Source: CALMZY01 sp052033915 (GTDB lineage Bacteria > Verrucomicrobiota > Kiritimatiellia > CAIQIC01 > JAGNIJ01). From it: DNA of 64,000 nucleotides. The stretch lies in NCBI GenBank assembly GCA_052033915.1, contig JBPOJF010000003.1, positions 1 through 64,000 on the forward strand, read 5' to 3'. The translations under genes and the position numbers were made by a program. The notes beneath the pieces are model-generated. The model made no database searches. It saw only the letters and a program-made list of their open reading frames with translations, and was not told the DNA's origin. Of the stretch, positions 8,098-16,000 are shown in pieces (the stretch's first letter is position 1; each line of letters opens with the position of its first letter).

Positions 8098-10002
8098 ATG
8101 TCGATTATCTCGCAAATAGGCCGCAGAAGTCCCGGGGTCAGGTTGCTGATCGCCGGGATCTACGCCGTGCTCTTGCTGGGTGCGGTCACGATGATCTACC
8201 CGTTCGCGATCATGGTGTCGGGCAGTATGCGAAGCGCCGTGGACCTGAGGGAGACGGCCCTGATTCCGGGTTTCCTCCGGAGCGATGAGGCGCTCTACAG
8301 GAAGTATATCGAGGCGCTGTTCAACGAATCGGTGGACGTAATGAACAGCGTGTATGACGAGTCCGTTCCCTCTTTTCAGCAGATTAGTCCGCCGGAGCGG
8401 CCGAACCGCCGGTATGCCGAGGAGTGGCTTGCGTTCGTGGAGAACAGCGGGCTTCCGGACTACTTCACCGCCTGCGGCGCGATGGCCGCGGACATCAGCA
8501 AAACGATTCCGCAGGGCCTCAGGGAATTCAAGCGGCATGTAGCGGATCGGCATGGCGCGGGGATCGACGAGATCAACGCGGCTCTGGGCACGGACTTCAT
8601 CGGCTGGAGCGCGTTCTTCGTGATCCCCGAGAATTACGCCCCGCGAATTCGGATGCCGCAGAACACGCCGCTGGCCGAGGCCTTGAACGAGTTCAAGAAA
8701 CGCCGGCCCCCGGGGAACGTGTTTTTCCATTCGCCGGAAGGGTTCTTCAAGCGGCAGTACGTGGCGTCGGTGTACTCGCGCGATGTGGCCCACTACAACA
8801 AGGTTCACGGCACGGGCTACCGATCGTATAAGGAACTGCATTTGTCGGAAACGCTTCCTGAAGGATCGGCGCTGGAACAGAACGACTGGGAGACGTTTGT
8901 CCGGGGAAACCTGAACCTGCTCTGGGTGCGGGTCGATGAGCGCGCGCTGCCGCTGTATCAGGCCTTCCTTGAGGCGAAGTACAGGGACATCGACGTTCTC
9001 AACCGCGACTACGGGACATCGTACGAGTCGTTTGTCGATATTCCCCTGATGACCGAACCGCCCTTCGACGGACTGGCGCTGAGCGATTGGGCGGCGCTCG
9101 TCAGCGGCTGGCAGGACCCGGAAACCGGCCGGGAATACCGGATCCCGGCCGGGCAATTGCGCGTTCACAGCGTCGAATTTCTGTTCAGGGACTATCTGCG
9201 GAAGAAATATGGAGAGGTCGGCGCTCTCAACGCGGAGTGCGGAACGGCCTTCCGCAACTTCATGGATGCGGTTCCGCCGCAGAAGGACGCCCACTACTTC
9301 AGCTTCCTGGATTCTCGGAAGGCGCTGCGTTGGGAGTTCGCCACGCGCAACTACAAGACCGTGCTGGAGTATCTCCTGTTTCACGGGCGCGGCATTCTGA
9401 ACACGACGATTTACTGCACCCTCGCCGTGGTCTTCGCCCTGCTCGTCAATCCGCTGGCCGCGTACGCCCTGAGCCGCTACCGGATGCCTTCCACCTACAA
9501 GATTCTCCTGTTCCTCATGATGACGATGGCGTTCCCGGCCATGGTCACGCAGATCCCCGTCTTCCTCATGCTCAGGAAGCTGAACCTGCTGAACACGTTT
9601 GCGGCGCTGATCCTTCCGGGCCTGGCCAACGGCTACTCCATCTTCCTGCTGAAGGGGTTCTTCGATTCGCTGCCGCGCGAACTGTATGAAAATGCGGCGA
9701 TCGACGGCGCGGGCGAGTGGACGATGTTCTGGCGAATCACGATGAGCCTCTCGACGCCGATCCTTTCGGTCATCGCGCTGCACGCGTTCACGGCGGCCTA
9801 CGCGAATTTCATGTACGCGCTGCTGATCTGCCAGGACGAGAAGATGTGGACGTTGATGGTCTGGCTTTACCAGCTTCAGGAGCGCAGCGGGCAGGGGGTG
9901 GTGTACGCGTCGCTGCTGATCGCGGCCATCCCGACCTTCGTCATCTTCATCCTCTGCCAGAAAATCATCCTGCGTGGGATCGTGGTGCCGGTGGAGAAAT
10001 GA
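8098..10002 (+). CDS. ABC importer subunit: MalG-type permease with a large periplasmic repeat insert
   Basis: 634 residues from ATG 8098; a TTG at 8083 is possible but less likely. TM1 lies at about 15-43. MalG-type helices resume at about 417 (NYKTVLEY... ILNTTIYCTLAVVFALLVNPLAAYALSRY in the sequence) and include the EAA loop YENAAIDGAGEWTMF. MalG proteins normally have about 280 residues, so about 370 residues are extra and lie in the first periplasmic loop. This insert holds five copies of a roughly 73-residue unit whose core reads Y-x-KY-x-D-[IV]-x2-LN-x3-GT-x-Y-x-SF, as in KYRDIDVLNRDYGTSYESF. The core resembles helical segments next to the active site of GH42-type proteins (resemblance by eye). 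It is probably co-expressed with the fused binding-protein/permease upstream, and the insert may dock the tethered binding domain or contact glycans. Confidence 0.85.
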   Translation: MSIISQIGRRSPGVRLLIAGIYAVLLLGAVTMIYPFAIMVSGSMRSAVDLRETALIPGFLRSDEALYRKYIEALFNESVDVMNSVYDESVPSFQQISPPERPNRRYAEEWLAFVENSGLPDYFTACGAMAADISKTIPQGLREFKRHVADRHGAGIDEINAALGTDFIGWSAFFVIPENYAPRIRMPQNTPLAEALNEFKKRRPPGNVFFHSPEGFFKRQYVASVYSRDVAHYNKVHGTGYRSYKELHLSETLPEGSALEQNDWETFVRGNLNLLWVRVDERALPLYQAFLEAKYRDIDVLNRDYGTSYESFVDIPLMTEPPFDGLALSDWAALVSGWQDPETGREYRIPAGQLRVHSVEFLFRDYLRKKYGEVGALNAECGTAFRNFMDAVPPQKDAHYFSFLDSRKALRWEFATRNYKTVLEYLLFHGRGILNTTIYCTLAVVFALLVNPLAAYALSRYRMPSTYKILLFLMMTMAFPAMVTQIPVFLMLRKLNLLNTFAALILPGLANGYSIFLLKGFFDSLPRELYENAAIDGAGEWTMFWRITMSLSTPILSVIALHAFTAAYANFMYALLICQDEKMWTLMVWLYQLQERSGQGVVYASLLIAAIPTFVIFILCQKIILRGIVVPVEK

Positions 10003-10005
10003 GGA

Positions 10006-10100
10006 GAAACCGGAACCCGGAGACCGGAAACCTGAAACCTGAGTTTCGGAACCCGGAAACGATGGCCCCGTGACGCCTGAACTCCGGTTTCAAGTTTCTG
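10006..10100. repeat. second intergenic block of the GAAACCTG/CCGGAGACC family
   Basis: Between the importer operon and the convergent mazG gene lie CGGAACCCGGAGACCGG, GAAACCTGAAACCTGAG and, inverted, CTCCGGTTTCAAGTTTC (overlapping the mazG 3' end). It shares GAAACCTGAAACCTGAG exactly with the block at 7962. A stem between the arms could serve as a two-way terminator for the convergent genes. Confidence 0.6.
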
Positions 10101-10920
10101 TCTTCTTCATCTGATTCCAGATCGCGTCCAGTTCCGCCAAGGAGCAATCCGTCATCTGCCGGCCCTGCCGGTGGAGTTTGTTTTCGACACCCTGGAACCT
10201 GCGGACAAACTTGGCGATGGTATCGTCGAGCGCTTCTTCCGCATTGTGACCGAGGAAACGGCTTAAATTAACAACGGAAAAGAGCAGGTCGCCGATCTCC
10301 TCTTTGGTCTTTTTGGGCCGGCGGGACTTCATGGCCGCCTTCACCTCCGCCAGTTCTTCCTCAACCTTGGCCACGACGCCGTGAACGGTGTCCCAGTCGA
10401 ATCCGACGCGGGCGGCCTTTTTCTGGACTTGCTGGGCCTTGTGCAGGGCGGGCAGGTGCCGGGGAATACCGGCGACGGCGGAACGCGGCGCTCCATCCTT
10501 CTCGGTGCGCTTGATCTTCTCCCAGTTCCTGAGCACATCGGCGGATCCATTCACTTTCACTGCGCCGAAGACATGGGGGTGGCGGCGGATCAGCTTGGCG
10601 CAGATGCCTTCCGCCACCTGGTCGAAGGTGAAGCTGCCTTCTTCACTGCAAATTTGCGCCTGGAAGACGACCTGGAGCAGGAGGTCGCCCAGTTCGTCGG
10701 CCAGCCTCGAACGATCGCCGCTGTCGATGGCATCGAGCACCTCGTAGCTTTCCTCCACGAGGTACTGTTTGAGAGTGGAGAGGTTCTGCTCGCGATCCCA
10801 GGGGCACCCCTTTTTGGATCGCAGCATCCGCATGATGCGGATCAGGCGGTCGATCGGTTTCTCGGAAGCAAGCTGCCGGAGAAGCGGGGGCAATACCGGT
10901 TTCTTTGCGCGCGCAGTCAC
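10090..10920 (-). CDS. mazG: nucleoside triphosphate pyrophosphohydrolase MazG
   Basis: 276 residues. MazG hydrolyses nucleoside triphosphates to monophosphate and pyrophosphate, cleaning the nucleotide pool of aberrant NTPs. The family signature is clear: CPWDREQNLSTLKQYLVEES near residue 40-58, the metal-binding EESYEVLDAI then DELGDLLLQVVF, and RRHPHVFG. A second MazG-like half follows (KVEEELAEVKAAM, EEIGDLLFSVVNLSRFLG), so it is the two-domain form. It is the last gene of a minus-strand run; the HAD-fold gene ends 19 bases upstream. Start and length agree with the family. Confidence 0.95.
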   Translation of the reverse strand: MTARAKKPVLPPLLRQLASEKPIDRLIRIMRMLRSKKGCPWDREQNLSTLKQYLVEESYEVLDAIDSGDRSRLADELGDLLLQVVFQAQICSEEGSFTFDQVAEGICAKLIRRHPHVFGAVKVNGSADVLRNWEKIKRTEKDGAPRSAVAGIPRHLPALHKAQQVQKKAARVGFDWDTVHGVVAKVEEELAEVKAAMKSRRPKKTKEEIGDLLFSVVNLSRFLGHNAEEALDDTIAKFVRRFQGVENKLHRQGRQMTDCSLAELDAIWNQMKKTET

Positions 10921-10939
10921 GACCGTGTCCGGCGTTCCT

Positions 10940-11701
10940 CTAGCGGGCGATCGCCTTTTCGCTGTGACGGAACACTGTGTTCAGGATTTCCCGGGCGTTC
11001 GCCGGCTCAAGGCTATCGAGAATCAGGTCGGCCCCGCTGAAGTCCTGGTGCGACGTGAAGCTGTCGGGGACGGCGACGCACCGCATATCGGCCGACAGCG
11101 CGGACTTGCAGGCCATCTTGTTCCCGGCGATCACGAGACTGAGGCGCGGTTTTATGCTCATGGCCTTGGCCGTCTTCAGCCAGATGTCGGCGCTGGGGAA
11201 GGTCCGGTTCACGTCCTTGAAAGAGAAAAGCCGCGCGTCGAACTCGTTCAAACCCAGCTTCGCAAGAAGGGCCTGTCCGAGGTCTTCCGCCCACGTGGTG
11301 ATCACGCCCACCGCGAAGTTTCGCTCGCGGCCGAGTTGAAGAATTTTGGTGAGGCCGGGCCCAATCTTCGGATCGCTGGCGGCCGCGTGTTCGGCGATGG
11401 CGCCGGTTACCTGTTCCACGAGCTTCTCCGCGGAAACTTTACGGATGCCCAAAGGTTCCACCATGGACGGGATGTAGGTCTGCGGAGTCGAACTCAGGCA
11501 GTACCGCGAGAATACGGGCATGGAGAAATCGATCTTCTGCTCGGACAGCGCATGTTTCAGCGCGTCATACGCGATCTTGCGGCCGTTGACGGCGATATCT
11601 TCCAGTTGGAACAGAATGGAATAGACGGGGGCCGGCGCGCTCGGTTGCGGCTGGGTTTCTTCGGCTTCCTTGGGATTGTTCCTCTCGGCTTTGTTCGACA
11701 T
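10940..11701 (-). CDS. HAD-fold protein lacking catalytic residues (probable pseudophosphatase)
   Basis: 253 residues from ATG 11701, preceded by AGAGGAG; longer in-frame starts lack such a site. The sequence aligns by eye along its length with phosphoglycolate-phosphatase-type HAD proteins: core strand, helical cap, GVITTWAEDLGQALLAKLGL, ADIWLKTAKAMSIKPRLSLVIAGNK and ALSADMRCVAVPDS. The catalytic positions are changed. The motif I FDLD is FQLE (Gln32, Glu34), the lysine of the KPxPD segment is missing (TFPSAD), and the acidic pair after LVI is replaced by AGN. It should keep the fold but not phosphoaspartate chemistry. The N-terminal 25 residues are charged and Pro/Ala-rich. It lies between the esterase gene and mazG, probably in one transcript. 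A regulatory or ligand-binding role is inferred; the function is unknown. Confidence 0.75.
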   Translation of the reverse strand: MSNKAERNNPKEAEETQPQPSAPAPVYSILFQLEDIAVNGRKIAYDALKHALSEQKIDFSMPVFSRYCLSSTPQTYIPSMVEPLGIRKVSAEKLVEQVTGAIAEHAAASDPKIGPGLTKILQLGRERNFAVGVITTWAEDLGQALLAKLGLNEFDARLFSFKDVNRTFPSADIWLKTAKAMSIKPRLSLVIAGNKMACKSALSADMRCVAVPDSFTSHQDFSGADLILDSLEPANAREILNTVFRHSEKAIAR

Positions 11702-11811
11702 AAGCGTTCTCCTCTTTACTCCAGTCAGGGGGTGGAGTGTAGGAGCCTTTGGCCCCGCGGTCAAGTGTCCGAAATGAGCGTGCCCGGAGCCTGAAACGCA
11801 GGCGGTCCGGC

Positions 11812-12957
11812 CTATTTCCCGAACAGGAATCGCAGCCACTCGCCGGAGTGTTTTGCCCACGCCGCTTCGTTGTGTTTGGCCTCGGTATCTTCGGAGATTT
11901 TCAGATTTTTCCGGCGGCTGAAGCCGCGGGATTCAAGAAGGCCCACCATCTCCTTCATCCCTTCCGCCAGTTCCTGCTCTGTGGAATCGCCAAGCCCGCA
12001 GTAGAGAAACAGCCGCGTGTTCGGCGGCTGGGCCGTGTCCCGGACGATGTTGAGGCAGAACGGATCGTTCTTGAAACGGAAGGCGGGAGAGAGACAGGCC
12101 GCCCCGAAGTAGATGTCGGGCCGGGTCCAGGCCAGGAAGAATGAAATCGTTCCCCCCATGGACGCCCCCGCAACGGCAGTGGATTCGGGGCCGGGCAGGG
12201 TTCGATATTCCTTGTCAATGAACGGCTTCAACTCCTCGATCATGAATCGGGCGTATTGCGGCCCGCCCAGCGAGGGGTTGTATTCCACGAACCGGTCCTC
12301 TGTGGAATAGACGGCGACCACGATGATCTCCTTGAGTTCCTTCCGCTCGATCAGTTTCGCGCACCATTCGTCCACCTCCCAGTCCTGTTTCCACGTGGAG
12401 GTTCGCGGATCGAAGACCTGCTGGCCGTCGTGCATGTACAGGACGGGGTAGCGGCGTTGAGGGTCTTTTTCGTAGGAAGGCGGGAGCCAGACGATCACGC
12501 GGCGGTCGAACCGGAGAAAGTTCGAATGCGCGCTTTCATGAATTCGGTAGTTTCCCGTGATTTGAGGGACGGGGACGGACACGGCATCTTTCCATCGCCC
12601 CACCTTGTGCCGGACCTTCCGGTCCTGGTCGGCCGTGACCCTCTTGTTGGCCGCCGGTCCGCCGCCCTCTTCGAGCGCTTCCTCCGTATTCCACGTGCCC
12701 CGTGTAATCTTGTACTCGACGGTTTGCCCCGCCGGCACGAAGGCTGAAGCGGCCCAGGTATTATCGTCCGTCCGGCTCAACGGAAGACCGTCCGGCGCCC
12801 AGTTCCCAAGGGAATCCTGATTGCCCGTTACGAAGACCTGTTCACCGACCGGCAGAGGCGTCTTCGTCACAATTTCAAAGGTGATCTGCCGCGATTCCCC
12901 GCGATTCTTTGCAGCCGCCATCATTCCCAACGCCGCGCCCAGAAAAATCCAGCTCAT
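11812..12957 (-). CDS. secreted enterochelin-esterase-like hydrolase with N-terminal starch-binding-type (CBM20-like) domain
   Basis: 381 residues. The start has a good site, GGAGG six bases before ATG 12957. A short hydrophobic N-terminus (MSWIFLGAALGMMAAA) looks like a signal peptide. Residues about 22-115 resemble CBM20: GEQVFVTGNQDSLGNW, LSRTDDNTWAASAFVPAG, VEYKITRGTWNTEE. The rest is an alpha/beta hydrolase of the putative esterase family: PVLYMHDGQQVFD, the nucleophile elbow GASMGG (Ser near residue 265), a possible acid in LYCGLGDSTEQ, and a late KHNEAAW histidine. Likely an exported carbohydrate esterase; the true substrate cannot be told. It has its own promoter candidate and heads a run with the HAD-fold gene and mazG. 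Confidence 0.85.
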   Translation of the reverse strand: MSWIFLGAALGMMAAAKNRGESRQITFEIVTKTPLPVGEQVFVTGNQDSLGNWAPDGLPLSRTDDNTWAASAFVPAGQTVEYKITRGTWNTEEALEEGGGPAANKRVTADQDRKVRHKVGRWKDAVSVPVPQITGNYRIHESAHSNFLRFDRRVIVWLPPSYEKDPQRRYPVLYMHDGQQVFDPRTSTWKQDWEVDEWCAKLIERKELKEIIVVAVYSTEDRFVEYNPSLGGPQYARFMIEELKPFIDKEYRTLPGPESTAVAGASMGGTISFFLAWTRPDIYFGAACLSPAFRFKNDPFCLNIVRDTAQPPNTRLFLYCGLGDSTEQELAEGMKEMVGLLESRGFSRRKNLKISEDTEAKHNEAAWAKHSGEWLRFLFGK

Positions 12958-12987
12958 TGAAGGCCTCCGTATGTAACCCGCCTATAC

Positions 12988-13016
12988 AATATAGGAATGG
13001 GGGGTGAATGAGGCAA
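12988..13016 (-). promoter_or_regulatory. promoter candidate for the esterase-HAD-mazG run
   Basis: On the minus strand TTGCCT (13016-13011), 17 bases, then TATATT (12993-12988). The predicted start near 12981 leaves a 24-base leader with GGAGG before ATG 12957. The -35 box lies in the foot of the hairpin at 13012-13047. Confidence 0.55.
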
Positions 13017-13047
13017 GCCCCGGTCTCGTGAGAAACCGGGGCTTGCC
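13012..13047 (-). terminator. hairpin after the giant surface-protein gene
   Basis: GGCAAGCCCCGGT (13012-13024) and its exact complement ACCGGGGCTTGCC (13035-13047) form a 13-bp stem with a 10-base loop, 24 bases after the stop of the 15.4-kb gene. No T-run follows on the minus strand, so it may be a strong pause or processing barrier rather than a classic intrinsic terminator. Confidence 0.6.
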
Positions 13048-13070
13048 GGAGGGTTTTAAGCGCCCGCCGA

Positions 13071-16000
13071 TTACGGCGTCATGTTCTTGGTCGGCGGCGA
13101 ATACGGTCTGGGCAGTGTCCAGGTCCAGCCCGACGTTTTGTTGGTCGGCTGATAAAATACCAATGCATCGTCGGGTCCGAAGTAGTTCGTCGGAACGTTC
13201 GGGAAATTCGGCGTGATGTTGAGGCGCCACCTGCCTGTTTTCGCGTCATACCAGACATCCGCTTTTGCCCGCTGGCTGATGCGGTCCAGGCTCCAGATGC
13301 GTTCGCTGTGCAGCGGGATGTTGTCCGCCGTGCCGGAAACTCCCGCCAGGTTCATATTGCCCGGGTGCAGGCGATTCGGGGTACGCATGCTGACCATATG
13401 GTACGTGCCGGACTTTCCGCCTCCCTGGATGGTGTACGTCGTCGAGTTCGTCGGCACGCGGCCCACGAACATGATCACATTGGTCGTCTTGGGGCCGTTG
13501 GTCGGAATCTGGATGATGAATCCTTCCTCCAGCGGCATTTTCAGATCGTCGGCCGGCAGAGGGGGCCCGTTGGTTACCACATGCTGCCATGATGGCGGAT
13601 TCGTCGCGTTCTTCGACAGCCAGATATGAATCCGGGACTGTGGGGTGTTGGTCTTCTTGGTCCAGATCACCCTTGTGGCGTTTACGTAATGTTCAGCGCC
13701 TGGGAGATCATAGCCGAGGATGGTCTTGACGGAGTTCGAATCCGGGATGAACGGCAGGCCCACCCAGTTCTGGCCGGGGACGAGGCGGATCGTCTTCATC
13801 CCGTAGATTTCCACGCTGGCGGCACGCTGCGAGCGGCTCAGTTTCCATTGGTCGTGCTGGGCGGCGCGGTAGAAGCGCATCGTGTTGACCATCCTGTGCG
13901 GCGGCGTGCGATCCACCCAGCCGGTGTCCATGAAACAACTGTCCATGACCGACGTCAGCAGTTTCCACTGGTTGCTGAGCGCATCCGTGAAGTCCATCGC
14001 GTCCACGTAGAGCAGGTCAAATTCCCGGACGATATTCCCATATCGGTTGGTGGCCGTCCATGAGATGGACGGGCCCTCGGGTTGGGTGGTGAGCACCACG
14101 CCCTGCGTCACGCTGAAGCCGGCCAGCGTGATCGCCGGCGACGTCGAAAGCATACCGATGTTGCCGGCCTGATCCCATCCTGCGATGGCAAACCGGTACG
14201 TGGAGCCGAAGGCGAAGTTTGTCAGCGTGATCGCCGACGTCGTGTTTGTGGCCAGCGATCCGTAGTTGCCGCTGTCCCAGGCGATGTGCGGGTCGGTCAG
14301 CACGGGATCGCGATCCTCCTCCGTGTAAAAGATCGCGTACGTGCGCCACGGCGAGAGGTTGTTCCCGCCGCCGTTCGGCAACGGGTTCCACTGCAGGAAG
14401 ATCTCCGACGTGGTGTCCGTGCCCTCGGTGACCGAGAAGTTCGTCACGGTCAGCGGCGGCGTCGCATCGTACAACTGCGGGAAGTTGGTCACGATGCTTC
14501 TCAACCGGTCGTCGGGCCGGTCGTCGTCCGCGTCCACCACGAATACCGACTGTGTGATCGCCGCCTCGGGCGCGTTGGTGATCACCACGCCGTACGCACA
14601 GGACGCGGACATCAGCTTGACCGTGCAGGTGATGTTGTCCCACCAGCAATTGAAGGGCGCTTTAACGCCGTAGATCCTTGCGCCGACTCCGAACCGGATG
14701 ATCTGGGTCGCCGGCGGCATATTTGTGGCGATCCATGTCACGTTCGACCAGCCGCCGCCCGTGTTCGCGCGGTACAATTTCCGCAGGCCGGCGTCCATCC
14801 ACTCGTCGGTATAGGCGCCGAGGTGGTTGGTCGCGGCATCCTTATACTCAATCTTGCAGAAAGCGCCGGCGTCAACCGCGGAGAGGTTGCCGTGGAACGC
14901 GGCGGAGATGCTGATGATGCCGTAGCTGTTGCTGGTGTTCTGAATCCAGACGTCCTGCGCGGCCTGCATCCAATCGTCGTTTGACCCCGTGTTCACCCAA
15001 CTGAACCTTATGGAGTTGCTTCCGCTCTGGCTGACCGCGTTGTCGAAATAGGCTCCCGAATACCCGTGCACGGTCCACCCGTTGGTGGACAGGGGATAGT
15101 GTGGTATCGCCAACTCGTCGTAGCCGACCTCGAAGTCTCCGTTGGTGATCAGGACCGACGTCATCTCGTTGGTTACGGTGAATCCGCTGGTCAGCAGGAT
15201 GCCGGCTTGGACATTGGTCGGGGTCTCGTTCGTGTACGCGCGGTACTCGGCGATGCCCGAATCCGCGTCCACGCCGGGCTTCCACCGCACCTCGAATCGG
15301 TTCACGTTGGTCCAGCCCGTCACCTTGATTTCGAAGTCCGACGGCGGCAGCGGCGCGTTGGTGTCGTCGTCGATCACGACGATGAGGTTGGACGTTCCGG
15401 CGATGTTGTGGCTGTTCGAAACGGCCGTCCAGTCGTTGGGCCGGTCGTTGTCCTGGTCCTGCGCCGAATACGCTATCCGCCAGACACCGAGCATGTTGTT
15501 GCTGTAGGCGACCTCGCCGGCCCAGTTGCGGTCCGCGTAATAATTCGTTCCGTCGTAGTTGAAGATACGGTCAAAACCGTAATTCGCGCTGCAGGTCACT
15601 CCGGCCGGGTTGATCAGGGAGTAGTTGAGCCCCCACCAATCGCCTTGGTTCGTCGTGGATACATGGCTGGGATCGTTGATAAACATGCCGATGTACCACT
15701 GACCGTTCCGCATCAACCCGTCCGTCAGGTTCGTCGTATTCGCCAGGGTGTTGATGGCGTACAGACACAGGCCGGTGGCCAGCGGCGGCGTCACATCGTC
15801 GTCGACGACCTTCAGGAAGCCGAAGCGCTGGCTGACGTTGGCCAACTGATCGCCGACCCGGTCGTTGTCCGCGTCGAAGAGAGTCCCGCGGATTTCGTTG
15901 GAGCCCGCGTCGATCATCGACTGGAGGTTGTCCGACGGAATGGACGTCCACTTCCAGACGCTGTAGGCACCTGGATTTCTAGTATCGCTGAACGAGACAC

